DNA from: Herbaspirillum hiltneri N3
GTDB taxonomy: Bacteria > Pseudomonadota > Gammaproteobacteria > Burkholderiales > Burkholderiaceae_D
Direction: 5' to 3'
Length of the DNA stretch: 64,000 bases
Assembly (NCBI RefSeq): GCF_001267925.1
Contig: NZ_CP011409.1
Location: 3,348,001 to 3,412,000, forward strand
In this document: positions 45,582 to 53,009 of the stretch, one piece after another
How positions within the stretch are numbered: the stretch's first letter is position 1
Layout of the letters: every line of letters starts with the position of its first letter
Notes under the pieces: generated by a model
Databases searched by the model: none
What the model saw: the letters and a program-made list of their open reading frames with translations, nothing else
Told to the model about the DNA's origin: nothing
Made by a program: the position numbers and the translations under genes

Positions 45582-48500
45582 CTAAGCGTCCAGCGCCGCC
45601 GCCAGCACGCGCGCGACGTGGAGAGCCTCCCTCCCCGCGCCGTCGTGGATCTGATGACGGCAGCTGGTGCCGTCGGCCACCACGATCGCATCCGCCGCGG
45701 CCTTGCGCACCGCCGGCAATAAGGACAACTCCGCCATCGCCATCGATGCCGCGTAGTGCTCCTCTTCGTAGCCGAAGCTGCCGGCCATGCCGCAGCACGA
45801 GGACTCCACCACCGACACGTCCGCTTGCGGAATCCATTGCAGCACCATCGGCACCGGACGGAAGGCGTCAAAGGCCTTTTGATGGCAATGCCCGTGCAAC
45901 ACGATCTTGTTGGACGGCAAGGGCTTCAGATCGAGCTTCAGCTTGCCGGCCTTGTGTTCCTGCACCAGGAACTCTTCAAACAGGAAAGCCGACTGCGCCA
46001 GCTGCTTCGCCTCTTCGCCATAACCGTAATTGAGGAACTCGTCGCGCAAGGACAGCAGGCAGGACGGCTCCAGCCCGACCACGGCCACGCCCTTGCGCAC
46101 GTAGGGCATCAGCGCATCAAGCGTGCGGCGCGCTTCGGCCTTGGCCTGATCGACCAGCCCGGCGGCCAGATACGTGCGGCCGCAACACAGGGGACGCTGG
46201 CCCGGCAAGGTATTGAAATGCACCCGGTAACCGGCAGCCTCCAGCACCTGCTGTGCCGCGCGGGCATTCTCCGGCTCCATATTGTTGTTGAAGGTGTCGA
46301 CGAAAAGCAGGACTTCCTTGCCTGTCTGCGTCATCGGCGAACTGCGCACATTGCCCAGGAACGATTTGCGGAAACGCGGCAGCGAGCGTTGCGGCGCCAG
46401 CCCCAGCAAGCCCTTCACCCAGCCGGAAATCACCGGAATCCTTTCCGCCAGCGCCAATGCGCCACCGACGCTGCCCGCATAAGATGCGTAAGCCGGCATG
46501 TAGGCGATCAGCTTGTCGCGCAGACTGGTGCCGTTCCTGGCCGCCCATGCAGAGCGCGCTTCGATCTTGACCTTGGCCATGTCGACACCGGTCGGGCAAT
46601 CGCGCTTGCAGCCCTTGCAGGAGACGCACAGGTCCAGCACTTCCCTGACCTCGGGACTGGCCAGCCCTTCGCTGCCGAGCTGGCCCGACAAGGCCAGCCG
46701 CAACGTGTTGGCGCGGCCGCGCGTGACGTGTTTTTCATCGTGCGTGACGCGATAGCTCGGGCACATGGTGCCGGCGTCGAACTTGCGGCAGTGGCCGTTG
46801 TTGTTGCACATCTCGACCAGCTTGGCGAGGCCGTCGCTGCGGTCGCCGCCGCTGCCCGGAGCGCTTTCCTTGCCGCTCAGCGGATCGCGCTTGACGTTCC
46901 ATTGCGACCAGTCCAGCGCGGGACGGTAAGGCAGTTCGCGATAGCCGGGGGCAAAGCGGAAGTTGACCGCTTCGTCCATCTTCGGCGGCCGCACGATCTT
47001 GTCCGGATTGAAGCGGTTGTCCGGGTCGAACAAGTCCTTGATCTCGCTGAAGGCGGCGTTGAGTTTCGGTCCGTACTGCCACGCCACCCATTCGCCGCGG
47101 CACAAGCCGTCGCCATGTTCGCCCGAATAGGCGCCCTTGTATTTGCGCACCAGCACGGCGGCGGCTTCGGCGATCTCGCGCATGTCTTTGGCGCCGCCGC
47201 GCCGCATGTCGAGAATCGGCCGCACGTGCAGGGTGCCGACGCTGGCGTGCGCGTACCAGGTGCCTTCGGTGCCGTACTTGTGGAAGACTTCGGTCAACTG
47301 GCGCGTGTACTCGGCAAGATGCTCCAGCGGCACGGCGCAGTCTTCGATGAAGGATACCGGCTTGCCGTCACCCTTCATGCTCATCATGATGTTGAGGCCG
47401 GCTTTGCGCACATCCCACAGCGCCTTCTGCTCGCTGGCGACAGGCATATCGACCACCGAGCCGGGCAAGCCGAGGTCGCCCATCAGCTCGCTCAACAGCT
47501 TCAGTTTATCCAGCTGCCGGTCGAGATTCTCGCCGGCGAACTCCACCAGCAGGATCGCCTCCGGCCGGCCGACCAGCGCTTTCTCGATCACCGGCTTGAA
47601 GGCCGGATTGCTGATCGCCAGATCGATCATGGTACGGTCGACCAGCTCGACGGCGGTCGGCCCCAGCTTGACGATGTGCTGGGTCATGTCCATCGACTGA
47701 TAAAAAGTCGGAAAGTTGACCACCCCGAGCACCTTGTGCGCCGGCAGCGGCATCAGCGCCAGCGTGATCTGGCGGCTATAAGCCAGCGTGCCTTCCGAAC
47801 CGATCAGGATGTGCGCCAGGTTGGCGACACCGTCGTCGGTGTAGGCGCGCGGGTTCTGGCAATCGAAGATGTCGATGTTATAGCCGGCGACGCGGCGCAG
47901 GACCTTGGGAACGCGCTCGATGATTTCGCCGCGCTCGCGCTGCGCAATCGCTTGCAATCCGCGCACGATGTCGCCGATGCGGCCACTGCCGGGCATCTCC
48001 GGCAGACGGCCGAAACGGCCTTCGGCGCCGTCGGCCAGCACCGCATCGATGGCCAGCACGTTGTGCACCATGTTCCCGTATTCGATCGAACGCGAACCGC
48101 AGGAGTTGTTACCCGACATGCCGCCTATCGTGCATTGCGCCGCCGTCGACACATCGACCGGAAACCACAGCCCGTGCGGCTTGAGCCAGGCATTGAGATG
48201 ATCGAGCACCATGCCCGGTTCAACCGTGATCGTGCGCGCGGCTGGATCGAAGTCGATCACCTGATTCAGATATTTGCTGTTGTCGACGACCAGCGCCTCG
48301 CCGACGGTCTGGCCGCACTGGCTGGTGCCCGCGCCCCGCGCCAGCACCGGCATGCGATGCTGGCGCGCGATGTCGAGCGCCAGCTTCAGGTCAGCCTGAT
48401 CGCGCGGCACCACCACGCCCAGGGGCATGATCTGATAGATGGATGCATCGGTTGCGTAACGACCGCGATCGGCTTTGCCGAACATGACTTCGCCGCGCAT

Positions 48501-48587
48501 CTCGCGCTGCAATTGCATGGCGAATGGCGTAGTGGCTGCAGTGTTCCGCCCGCTTGACGGAATCAGATGGATGGGCTTGACCAGCAT
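45582..48587 (-). CDS. FAD/Fe-S D-2-hydroxyacid dehydrogenase (YdiJ/GlpC-fusion type)
   Basis: A 1001-residue enzyme with an FAD-binding (PCMH/VAO) domain at residues about 50-280 (VLARGAGTSQCGQTVGEALVVD, SGNNSCGSRSIEYGN), an FAD-oxidase C domain, a ferredoxin-like segment with two cysteine sets (MCNNNGHCRKFDAGTMCPSY and CVSCKGCKRDCPTG) and two CCG domains (CCGRTYLAAGL, CCGMAGSFGYE). It passes electrons from a D-2-hydroxyacid to the respiratory chain; D-lactate, D-2-hydroxyglutarate or glycolate are possible substrates. ATG 48587 has AGGA nine bases upstream. Last gene of the GntR-linked operon. Confidence 0.9.
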   Translation of the reverse strand: MLVKPIHLIPSSGRNTAATTPFAMQLQREMRGEVMFGKADRGRYATDASIYQIMPLGVVVPRDQADLKLALDIARQHRMPVLARGAGTSQCGQTVGEALVVDNSKYLNQVIDFDPAARTITVEPGMVLDHLNAWLKPHGLWFPVDVSTAAQCTIGGMSGNNSCGSRSIEYGNMVHNVLAIDAVLADGAEGRFGRLPEMPGSGRIGDIVRGLQAIAQRERGEIIERVPKVLRRVAGYNIDIFDCQNPRAYTDDGVANLAHILIGSEGTLAYSRQITLALMPLPAHKVLGVVNFPTFYQSMDMTQHIVKLGPTAVELVDRTMIDLAISNPAFKPVIEKALVGRPEAILLVEFAGENLDRQLDKLKLLSELMGDLGLPGSVVDMPVASEQKALWDVRKAGLNIMMSMKGDGKPVSFIEDCAVPLEHLAEYTRQLTEVFHKYGTEGTWYAHASVGTLHVRPILDMRRGGAKDMREIAEAAAVLVRKYKGAYSGEHGDGLCRGEWVAWQYGPKLNAAFSEIKDLFDPDNRFNPDKIVRPPKMDEAVNFRFAPGYRELPYRPALDWSQWNVKRDPLSGKESAPGSGGDRSDGLAKLVEMCNNNGHCRKFDAGTMCPSYRVTHDEKHVTRGRANTLRLALSGQLGSEGLASPEVREVLDLCVSCKGCKRDCPTGVDMAKVKIEARSAWAARNGTSLRDKLIAYMPAYASYAGSVGGALALAERIPVISGWVKGLLGLAPQRSLPRFRKSFLGNVRSSPMTQTGKEVLLFVDTFNNNMEPENARAAQQVLEAAGYRVHFNTLPGQRPLCCGRTYLAAGLVDQAKAEARRTLDALMPYVRKGVAVVGLEPSCLLSLRDEFLNYGYGEEAKQLAQSAFLFEEFLVQEHKAGKLKLDLKPLPSNKIVLHGHCHQKAFDAFRPVPMVLQWIPQADVSVVESSCCGMAGSFGYEEEHYAASMAMAELSLLPAVRKAAADAIVVADGTSCRHQIHDGAGREALHVARVLAAALDA

Positions 48588-48633
48588 GAAGTAGTCCTGT
48601 CAAAAAACGAAGATAAGATCCAGCTGAATTCGC

Positions 48634-48753
48634 TCAGCTCAATTCAAAATGAATCGGCGCCAGCTCCGGCGGCACGATCGCCATCGCCTGCCGTGCGTAG
48701 GCGTCGCTCAGCAGATGGCCGAGCTCTTCAGCTGCGAAGAGTAAAGTTGTCAT
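48634..48753 (-). CDS. Small ORF between transporter and dehydrogenase
   Basis: Thirty-nine codons starting MTTLLFAAEELGHLLSDAYA, with GAGG six bases before ATG 48753 and a position between two cotranscribed genes 94 bp and 47 bp away. No family is recognised. It may be a real small protein or a remnant. Confidence 0.4.
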   Translation of the reverse strand: MTTLLFAAEELGHLLSDAYARQAMAIVPPELAPIHFELS

Positions 48754-48846
48754 GGCTACCTCGATGGAATGATGCGCGGGAATGCCGCCGGCTCGATTCG
48801 CCCGCACGGCATTCCCGCATTGATGCATTGATGCACGCCGATGCAA

Positions 48847-50130
48847 TCAGGCGCGCGCCTTGATTGCCTGGCCGCCTGCATCCGGCGTGGTGTTTTCGAA
48901 CTTGCTGTCAGGCTGCATGCGGAACGCCAGCAACACGCCAAAACCCATCAGCACCATGCTGCCGAGGAAAGGCAGTTCCCAGTTGCCGGTTTTATCGATC
49001 AGGTAGCCCGACAGCACGGGCGAAATGATCGCGGCCAGTGCCGAACCGGTATTCATCATGCCGCTGGCGGTGCCCGAATATTCCGGCGCGATATCCATCG
49101 GAATCGCCCACATCGGCCCGATCGTCATTTCAGCGAAGAAGAAACCTGCGCTCAGGCTGATGATCGATACATACAGGTTGTGAGTGAACATCAGCGGCAA
49201 CAGCGACAGCAAGGTCAGCAGCATGCACACCGACACCATGTAGCTGCGGGCGCGCTTGAGGTTGCCGGTGCTTCTCAGGATCTTGTCGCTGACGATGCCG
49301 CCCAAGGTGTCGCCCACCACGCCGGCGAAGAACACGCTGGATGCGAACAGCGCCGATTTCTTGATGTCGAGGTCATAGCTGTGCAGGAAGTATTGCGGGA
49401 TCCAGCTCAGGAACAGCCACAAGGTCCAGCCGTAGCAGAAGTAGACGATAGTGACCGGCATCATGCGCTTGAACAGCGGTCCCCATGGAATCTGCGGGCT
49501 CTTCTTTTTGCCGGGCGGCAGGATCGCCAGCTCTTCCGGCGTAATGCGCGGATGCCTGACCGGATCTTCCGTGAACACGAAGGCCCAGACGATCACCCAC
49601 ACCAGGCTGAACGCGCCGAAGATATAGAACGACTCGCGCCAGCCGTGTTCGGCCATGATCCACACCACCGCTGCCGGCGCCACCGCATTGCCGATGCGGG
49701 CGAACGCATGGGTGATGCCCTGGGCGAAACCGCGCTTGTCTTTTGCCACCCAGCGCGACATTGCCGTGGTCGCCGCCGGGAAAGTGGCGCCTTCGCCGAG
49801 ACCGAGCAGCAGGCGCGCCAGCAGCAGCGAAATCAGGCCGCCCGCAAAACCGGTCAGCACCGTCGCCAGCGCCCACAGCAAGCCGCACCAGATCAGCGTG
49901 CGGCGCGCACCGAACTTGTCGCTGACCCAGCCGCCGATAATCTGAAATACCAGATAGGGATAGGCGAAGGCCGAAAAGACCAGACCGATTTCCGTCTTCG
50001 AGAGGTTGAATTCCTTGGCAAAACCGGCCGCGGCGGTGCTGACGTTGACGCGATCAAGGTAGGTGATGAAGTACATCATGCATAACATCAATAGCACGAC
50101 CGTAGTCGCGCGCAAGCGCAGGTGTCTCAT
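48847..50130 (-). CDS. MFS transporter, anion:cation symporter family
   Basis: A 427-residue, 12-helix major facilitator of the ACS type, which imports organic anions such as sugar acids, tartrate or hydroxyacids with protons. Family motifs: YLDRVNVSTAAAGFAKEFNLSK, GGWVSDKFGARRTL, LLLGLGEGATFPAATTAMSRW. ATG 50130 is used because GGAG lies eight bases upstream; the open frame is 57 codons longer but crosses a strong hairpin. It should bring in the substrate for the neighbouring enzymes. Confidence 0.92.
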   Translation of the reverse strand: MRHLRLRATTVVLLMLCMMYFITYLDRVNVSTAAAGFAKEFNLSKTEIGLVFSAFAYPYLVFQIIGGWVSDKFGARRTLIWCGLLWALATVLTGFAGGLISLLLARLLLGLGEGATFPAATTAMSRWVAKDKRGFAQGITHAFARIGNAVAPAAVVWIMAEHGWRESFYIFGAFSLVWVIVWAFVFTEDPVRHPRITPEELAILPPGKKKSPQIPWGPLFKRMMPVTIVYFCYGWTLWLFLSWIPQYFLHSYDLDIKKSALFASSVFFAGVVGDTLGGIVSDKILRSTGNLKRARSYMVSVCMLLTLLSLLPLMFTHNLYVSIISLSAGFFFAEMTIGPMWAIPMDIAPEYSGTASGMMNTGSALAAIISPVLSGYLIDKTGNWELPFLGSMVLMGFGVLLAFRMQPDSKFENTTPDAGGQAIKARA

Positions 50131-50232
50131 TGCTTTGTCTCCAGTATGGGTACCCCGGCGCGCCGTGAAACCTGTGGTTTCGATTCCTCTGCGGGTTGTT
50201 GCTGCGCCGGTCCTTCGTGATTGATCCACATT

Positions 50233-50266
50233 GCCGGCGCAGTCCTTGCATAAGGTCTGCGCCGGC
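50233..50266 (-). other. Very stable intercistronic stem-loop
   Basis: GCCGGCGCAG pairs perfectly with CTGCGCCGGC, and inside a T/T mismatch CCTT pairs with AAGG around GCAT. No T-run follows on the minus strand. It lies between the aminotransferase and transporter genes and probably sets their relative mRNA levels. Confidence 0.7.
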
Positions 50267-50320
50267 GTTCTTTCCTCCGTTATTGCTTTTTCATTTGCCA
50301 AGTCGGGCGGATTCGCATGA

Positions 50321-51538
50321 TCAGGCGACCTTCAGCGCCGGCTTGTTCTTCTTCGCGGTCAGGTTGTCCATCGCGGCTTGCACGCCGCTGCCGGCCAGCT
50401 TGACGCCCGCCAGCTTCAGTCCCATTTCGCAGCCGGCCAACGTCGCCATCAGCGTCAGGTCATTGGCTTCACCCAGATGGCCGATGCGGAACATGCCGCC
50501 CTTCATCTTGCCCAGGCCGGTGCCGAGGGACATGTTGAAGTTCTCGTAAATCACCTTGCGGATCGCATCCGCGTCGAAACCGGCCGGCGTCATCACGCCC
50601 GTCAGCACCGGCGAATACACGGCCGGATCGGCGCACTGGATCTCCAGGCCCCAGGCCGTGACAGCCTGGCGGCAGGCTTCTGCCAGGCGCTCATGGCGCG
50701 CGAAGACGTTGTCCAGGCCTTCGCCCAGGATCATCTCCAGCGCTTCATGCAAGCCGTACAGCAGATTGGTGTTGGGCGTGTACGGCCAATAACCGGTGGC
50801 ATTCATCTCGATGATTTCATTCCAGCCCCAGAAAGCCTTCGGCAACCTGGAAGACTTGCTGGCTTCAATCGCTTTTTTCGACACGGCATTGAAGCTGATG
50901 CCGGGCGGCAGCATCAGACCCTTTTGCGAACCAGAGACGGTCACGTCCACGCCCCACTCGTCATGGCGATAATCCGCCGACGCCAGGCCGGAAATCGTAT
51001 CCACCAGCAGCAGCGCCGGATGGCCGGCGGCATCGATGGCGCGGCGCACCGCAGCGATATCGGAGGTCACGCCGGTCGAGGTCTCGTTATGCACCACGCA
51101 GACGGCCTTGATCTGATGGCCGCTGTCCTTGCGCAGGCGCTCTTCGATCAGGTCGGCCTGCACGCCGCGGCGCCAGCCCTCGATGCCGGGCAGGCCGAGG
51201 AACTCAGGCTTCAGGCCGAGCGCTTCGGCCATCTTCTTCCACAGCGTGGCGAAGTGGCCGGTCTCGTACATCAGCACGGTGTCGCCTGCGCTGAGGGTGT
51301 TGGTCAGCGCAGCTTCCCAGGCGCCGGTGCCGGAGGCCGGATAGATGATGACCGGCTGCTCGGTCTTGAAAATCTTCTTAATGCCATCCAGCACCTGCCG
51401 GCCCAGCGCGCCGAATTCCGGGCCGCGATGGTCGATGGTGGGCAAGCTCATGGCGCGCAGGATGCGATCAGGCACAGGGCTGGGACCAGGAATTTGCAGG
51501 AAATGACGGCCGGCTGGATGAAAGTCGAGTTTTAACAT
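50321..51538 (-). CDS. Class V aminotransferase (serine/alanine-glyoxylate type)
   Basis: A 405-residue PLP enzyme, fold type I class V. LQIPGPSPVPDRILRAM at the start, YPASGTGAWEAALTN for phosphate binding, VVHNETSTGV, and the Schiff-base lysine K206 in VSGSQKGLMLPPG match serine-glyoxylate/alanine-glyoxylate aminotransferases. It would convert glyoxylate to glycine with serine or alanine as donor. First gene of a minus-strand operon with the MFS transporter and the hydroxyacid dehydrogenase. Confidence 0.92.
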   Translation of the reverse strand: MLKLDFHPAGRHFLQIPGPSPVPDRILRAMSLPTIDHRGPEFGALGRQVLDGIKKIFKTEQPVIIYPASGTGAWEAALTNTLSAGDTVLMYETGHFATLWKKMAEALGLKPEFLGLPGIEGWRRGVQADLIEERLRKDSGHQIKAVCVVHNETSTGVTSDIAAVRRAIDAAGHPALLLVDTISGLASADYRHDEWGVDVTVSGSQKGLMLPPGISFNAVSKKAIEASKSSRLPKAFWGWNEIIEMNATGYWPYTPNTNLLYGLHEALEMILGEGLDNVFARHERLAEACRQAVTAWGLEIQCADPAVYSPVLTGVMTPAGFDADAIRKVIYENFNMSLGTGLGKMKGGMFRIGHLGEANDLTLMATLAGCEMGLKLAGVKLAGSGVQAAMDNLTAKKNKPALKVA

Positions 51539-51575
51539 TTATTTCTCCTTTGAAATTCGTCTTTTACTCATTTTT

Positions 51576-51595
51576 GTATTTTGAATGCAAAATAC
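51576..51595. promoter_or_regulatory. Probable GntR operator, site 1
   Basis: Perfect palindrome GTATTTTGAATGCAAAATAC (8-bp arms, 4-bp centre), about 40 bp before the aminotransferase start. The inner 16 bases are identical to site 2 at the gntR start. Confidence 0.75.
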
Positions 51596-51670
51596 TTTAT
51601 CAGTGAGATTCGGAGAGGTAAAGAATTATTTGGTCATTGCAGTCCTTACTCCCAGTACCGAGTGAGGCGG

Positions 51671-51689
51671 CGGTTTTGGCGGAAAACCG
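51671..51689. other. Hairpin in the divergent intergenic region
   Basis: CGGTTTT/AAAACCG with a five-base loop between the aminotransferase and gntR. No T-run follows; role unknown. Confidence 0.4.
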
Positions 51690-51820
51690 TGTATATATAA
51701 CTACTTGAGATCAGAAGCAGGCGTCTTGCGGCAATATTTTTCATCCATACAACACCGGAAAGCTGGTATTTTTGCAATGAAGCGATGGATGCTAAAATAG
51801 CGTCAGGAAGTAAATTAAGG

Positions 51821-51836
51821 ATTTTGAATGCAAAAT
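51821..51836. promoter_or_regulatory. Probable GntR operator, site 2, over the gntR start codon
   Basis: ATTTTGAATGCAAAAT, a perfect palindrome identical to the core of site 1; its central ATG is the gntR initiation codon, so binding would block its own expression. Confidence 0.7.
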
Positions 51837-52577
51837 TCAACCATTGAGCTAAACCAGACCGAGAAACCAAGCAGCCCCGCCGCCCTGCCGAAACTGGAGC
51901 GCCAGCGCCTGCACGACACCGTCGTGGAGCATCTGCGCAATCTGATCGTGGAAGCAGTGCTGATGCCGGGCACCAAACTGAACGAACGCGAACTGTGCGA
52001 GACGCTGGGCATTTCGCGTACGCCCTTGCGCGAAGCATTGAAGGTGTTGGCTGCCGAAGGCCTGATCGAAATCTCGCCCAACCGCGGCGCGTCGGTGTCG
52101 AAGATGACAGAGACCGAGATCTGGGAAACCTTCGAACTCATGAGCGGCCTGGAAGCCATGTCCGGCGAACTGGCATGCGAGCGCATCACGCCGGTGGAAG
52201 TCGCCGAGATCAAGGCGCTGCACTACGCCATGCTGGCCTGCAAGGCGCAGAACGACCTGCCCGGCTATTACAGCCGCAACCAGGCCATCCACAACAAGAT
52301 CAACGAAGCCGCCCGCAACTCGGTGCTGCACCAGACCTATCTCGGCCTGAACCGCCGCCTGCAGGCGCTGCGCTTCAAGTCAAACTTCCGCCCGGAAAAA
52401 TGGGACAGCGCTGCCCACGATCACGACGAGATGGTCAAGGCGCTGGAAGCGCGCGACGGCAAACGCCTGGCGGCGATCCTGCGCCAGCATCTGCTGGACA
52501 AGCGCGACGCCGTATTGAACGTGCCAGTGTCGCCCGGCACGGACGAACCCGTTGCGGGGAAAACGAATAATCAATAA
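51828..52577 (+). CDS. GntR/FCD-type regulator
   Basis: A 249-residue regulator with an N-terminal winged helix (LRNLIVEAVLMPGTKLNERELCETLGISRTPLREALKVLAAEGLI) and a C-terminal FCD effector domain bearing metal-site histidines (NQAIHNKINEAA, AHDHDEMVKAL, LRQHLLDKRDA). Divergent from the aminotransferase-transporter-dehydrogenase operon, which it probably represses until a hydroxy- or keto-acid binds. AAGG lies eight bases before the start. A terminator follows the stop. Confidence 0.93.
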   Translation: MQNSTIELNQTEKPSSPAALPKLERQRLHDTVVEHLRNLIVEAVLMPGTKLNERELCETLGISRTPLREALKVLAAEGLIEISPNRGASVSKMTETEIWETFELMSGLEAMSGELACERITPVEVAEIKALHYAMLACKAQNDLPGYYSRNQAIHNKINEAARNSVLHQTYLGLNRRLQALRFKSNFRPEKWDSAAHDHDEMVKALEARDGKRLAAILRQHLLDKRDAVLNVPVSPGTDEPVAGKTNNQ

Positions 52578-52601
52578 AAACAGTTGTGAAGTTGTCGCTG
52601 A

Positions 52602-52628
52602 GAGCCATCGCTTGCGGTGGCTTTTTTT
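52602..52628 (+). terminator. Terminator of gntR
   Basis: AGCCATCGC/GCGGTGGCT (9 pairs, one wobble) closed by TT and followed by T7. It lies 25 bp after the gntR stop. Confidence 0.85.
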
Positions 52629-52650
52629 CGCGCCGGGGAAACTGAACGAG

Positions 52651-52688
52651 GAAGAAGAAGAAGAAGAAGAAGAAGAAGAAGAAGAAGA
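52651..52688. repeat. (GAA)12 microsatellite
   Basis: Twelve perfect GAA units plus GA, in non-coding DNA after the gntR terminator. Such a long triplet tract is uncommon in bacterial chromosomes and is expected to vary in length. Confidence 0.95.
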
Positions 52689-52818
52689 GAAATCCGGAAG
52701 ACGAAAAGCAAAAATGGAAGCCGGGACTGCGCTTCCATTATTCATTTTGCTTTTGATGCTGTTTTTACGAAGCCTTGCCGCCTGCTTCGATACCAATATT
52801 CGACAACATCAAGAATAT

Positions 52819-52895
52819 TGGTAGGCACGATTGGACTCGAACCAACGACCCCTACCATGTCAAGGTAGTGCTCTAACCAGCTGAGCTACGCGCCT
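52819..52895 (-). tRNA. tRNA-Val (GAC)
   Basis: A 77-nt cloverleaf with encoded CCA. Acceptor stem AGGCGCG/CGTGCCT, D-arm GTAGCTCAGCTGGTTAGAGC, anticodon stem CTACC/GGTAG around TTGACAT (anticodon GAC), and a T-arm with GGTTCGAGTCC. It lies downstream of relA on the same strand. Confidence 0.97.
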
Positions 52896-53009
52896 AGTGA
52901 AGAAGCGAGATTATAGGGGCATTTTTTATTTTTGGCTAGTCCCGGCGAAAAGTTTTTAAAAAAATCTTCCCCGGCGACTCTGCGGCAATCAGGCAACCAG
53001 CCGCAACGC

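Noticed and set aside
45756..48557. 933-codon plus-strand frame opposite the FAD/Fe-S dehydrogenase
   Set aside because: Antisense shadow without recognisable domains or ribosome site.
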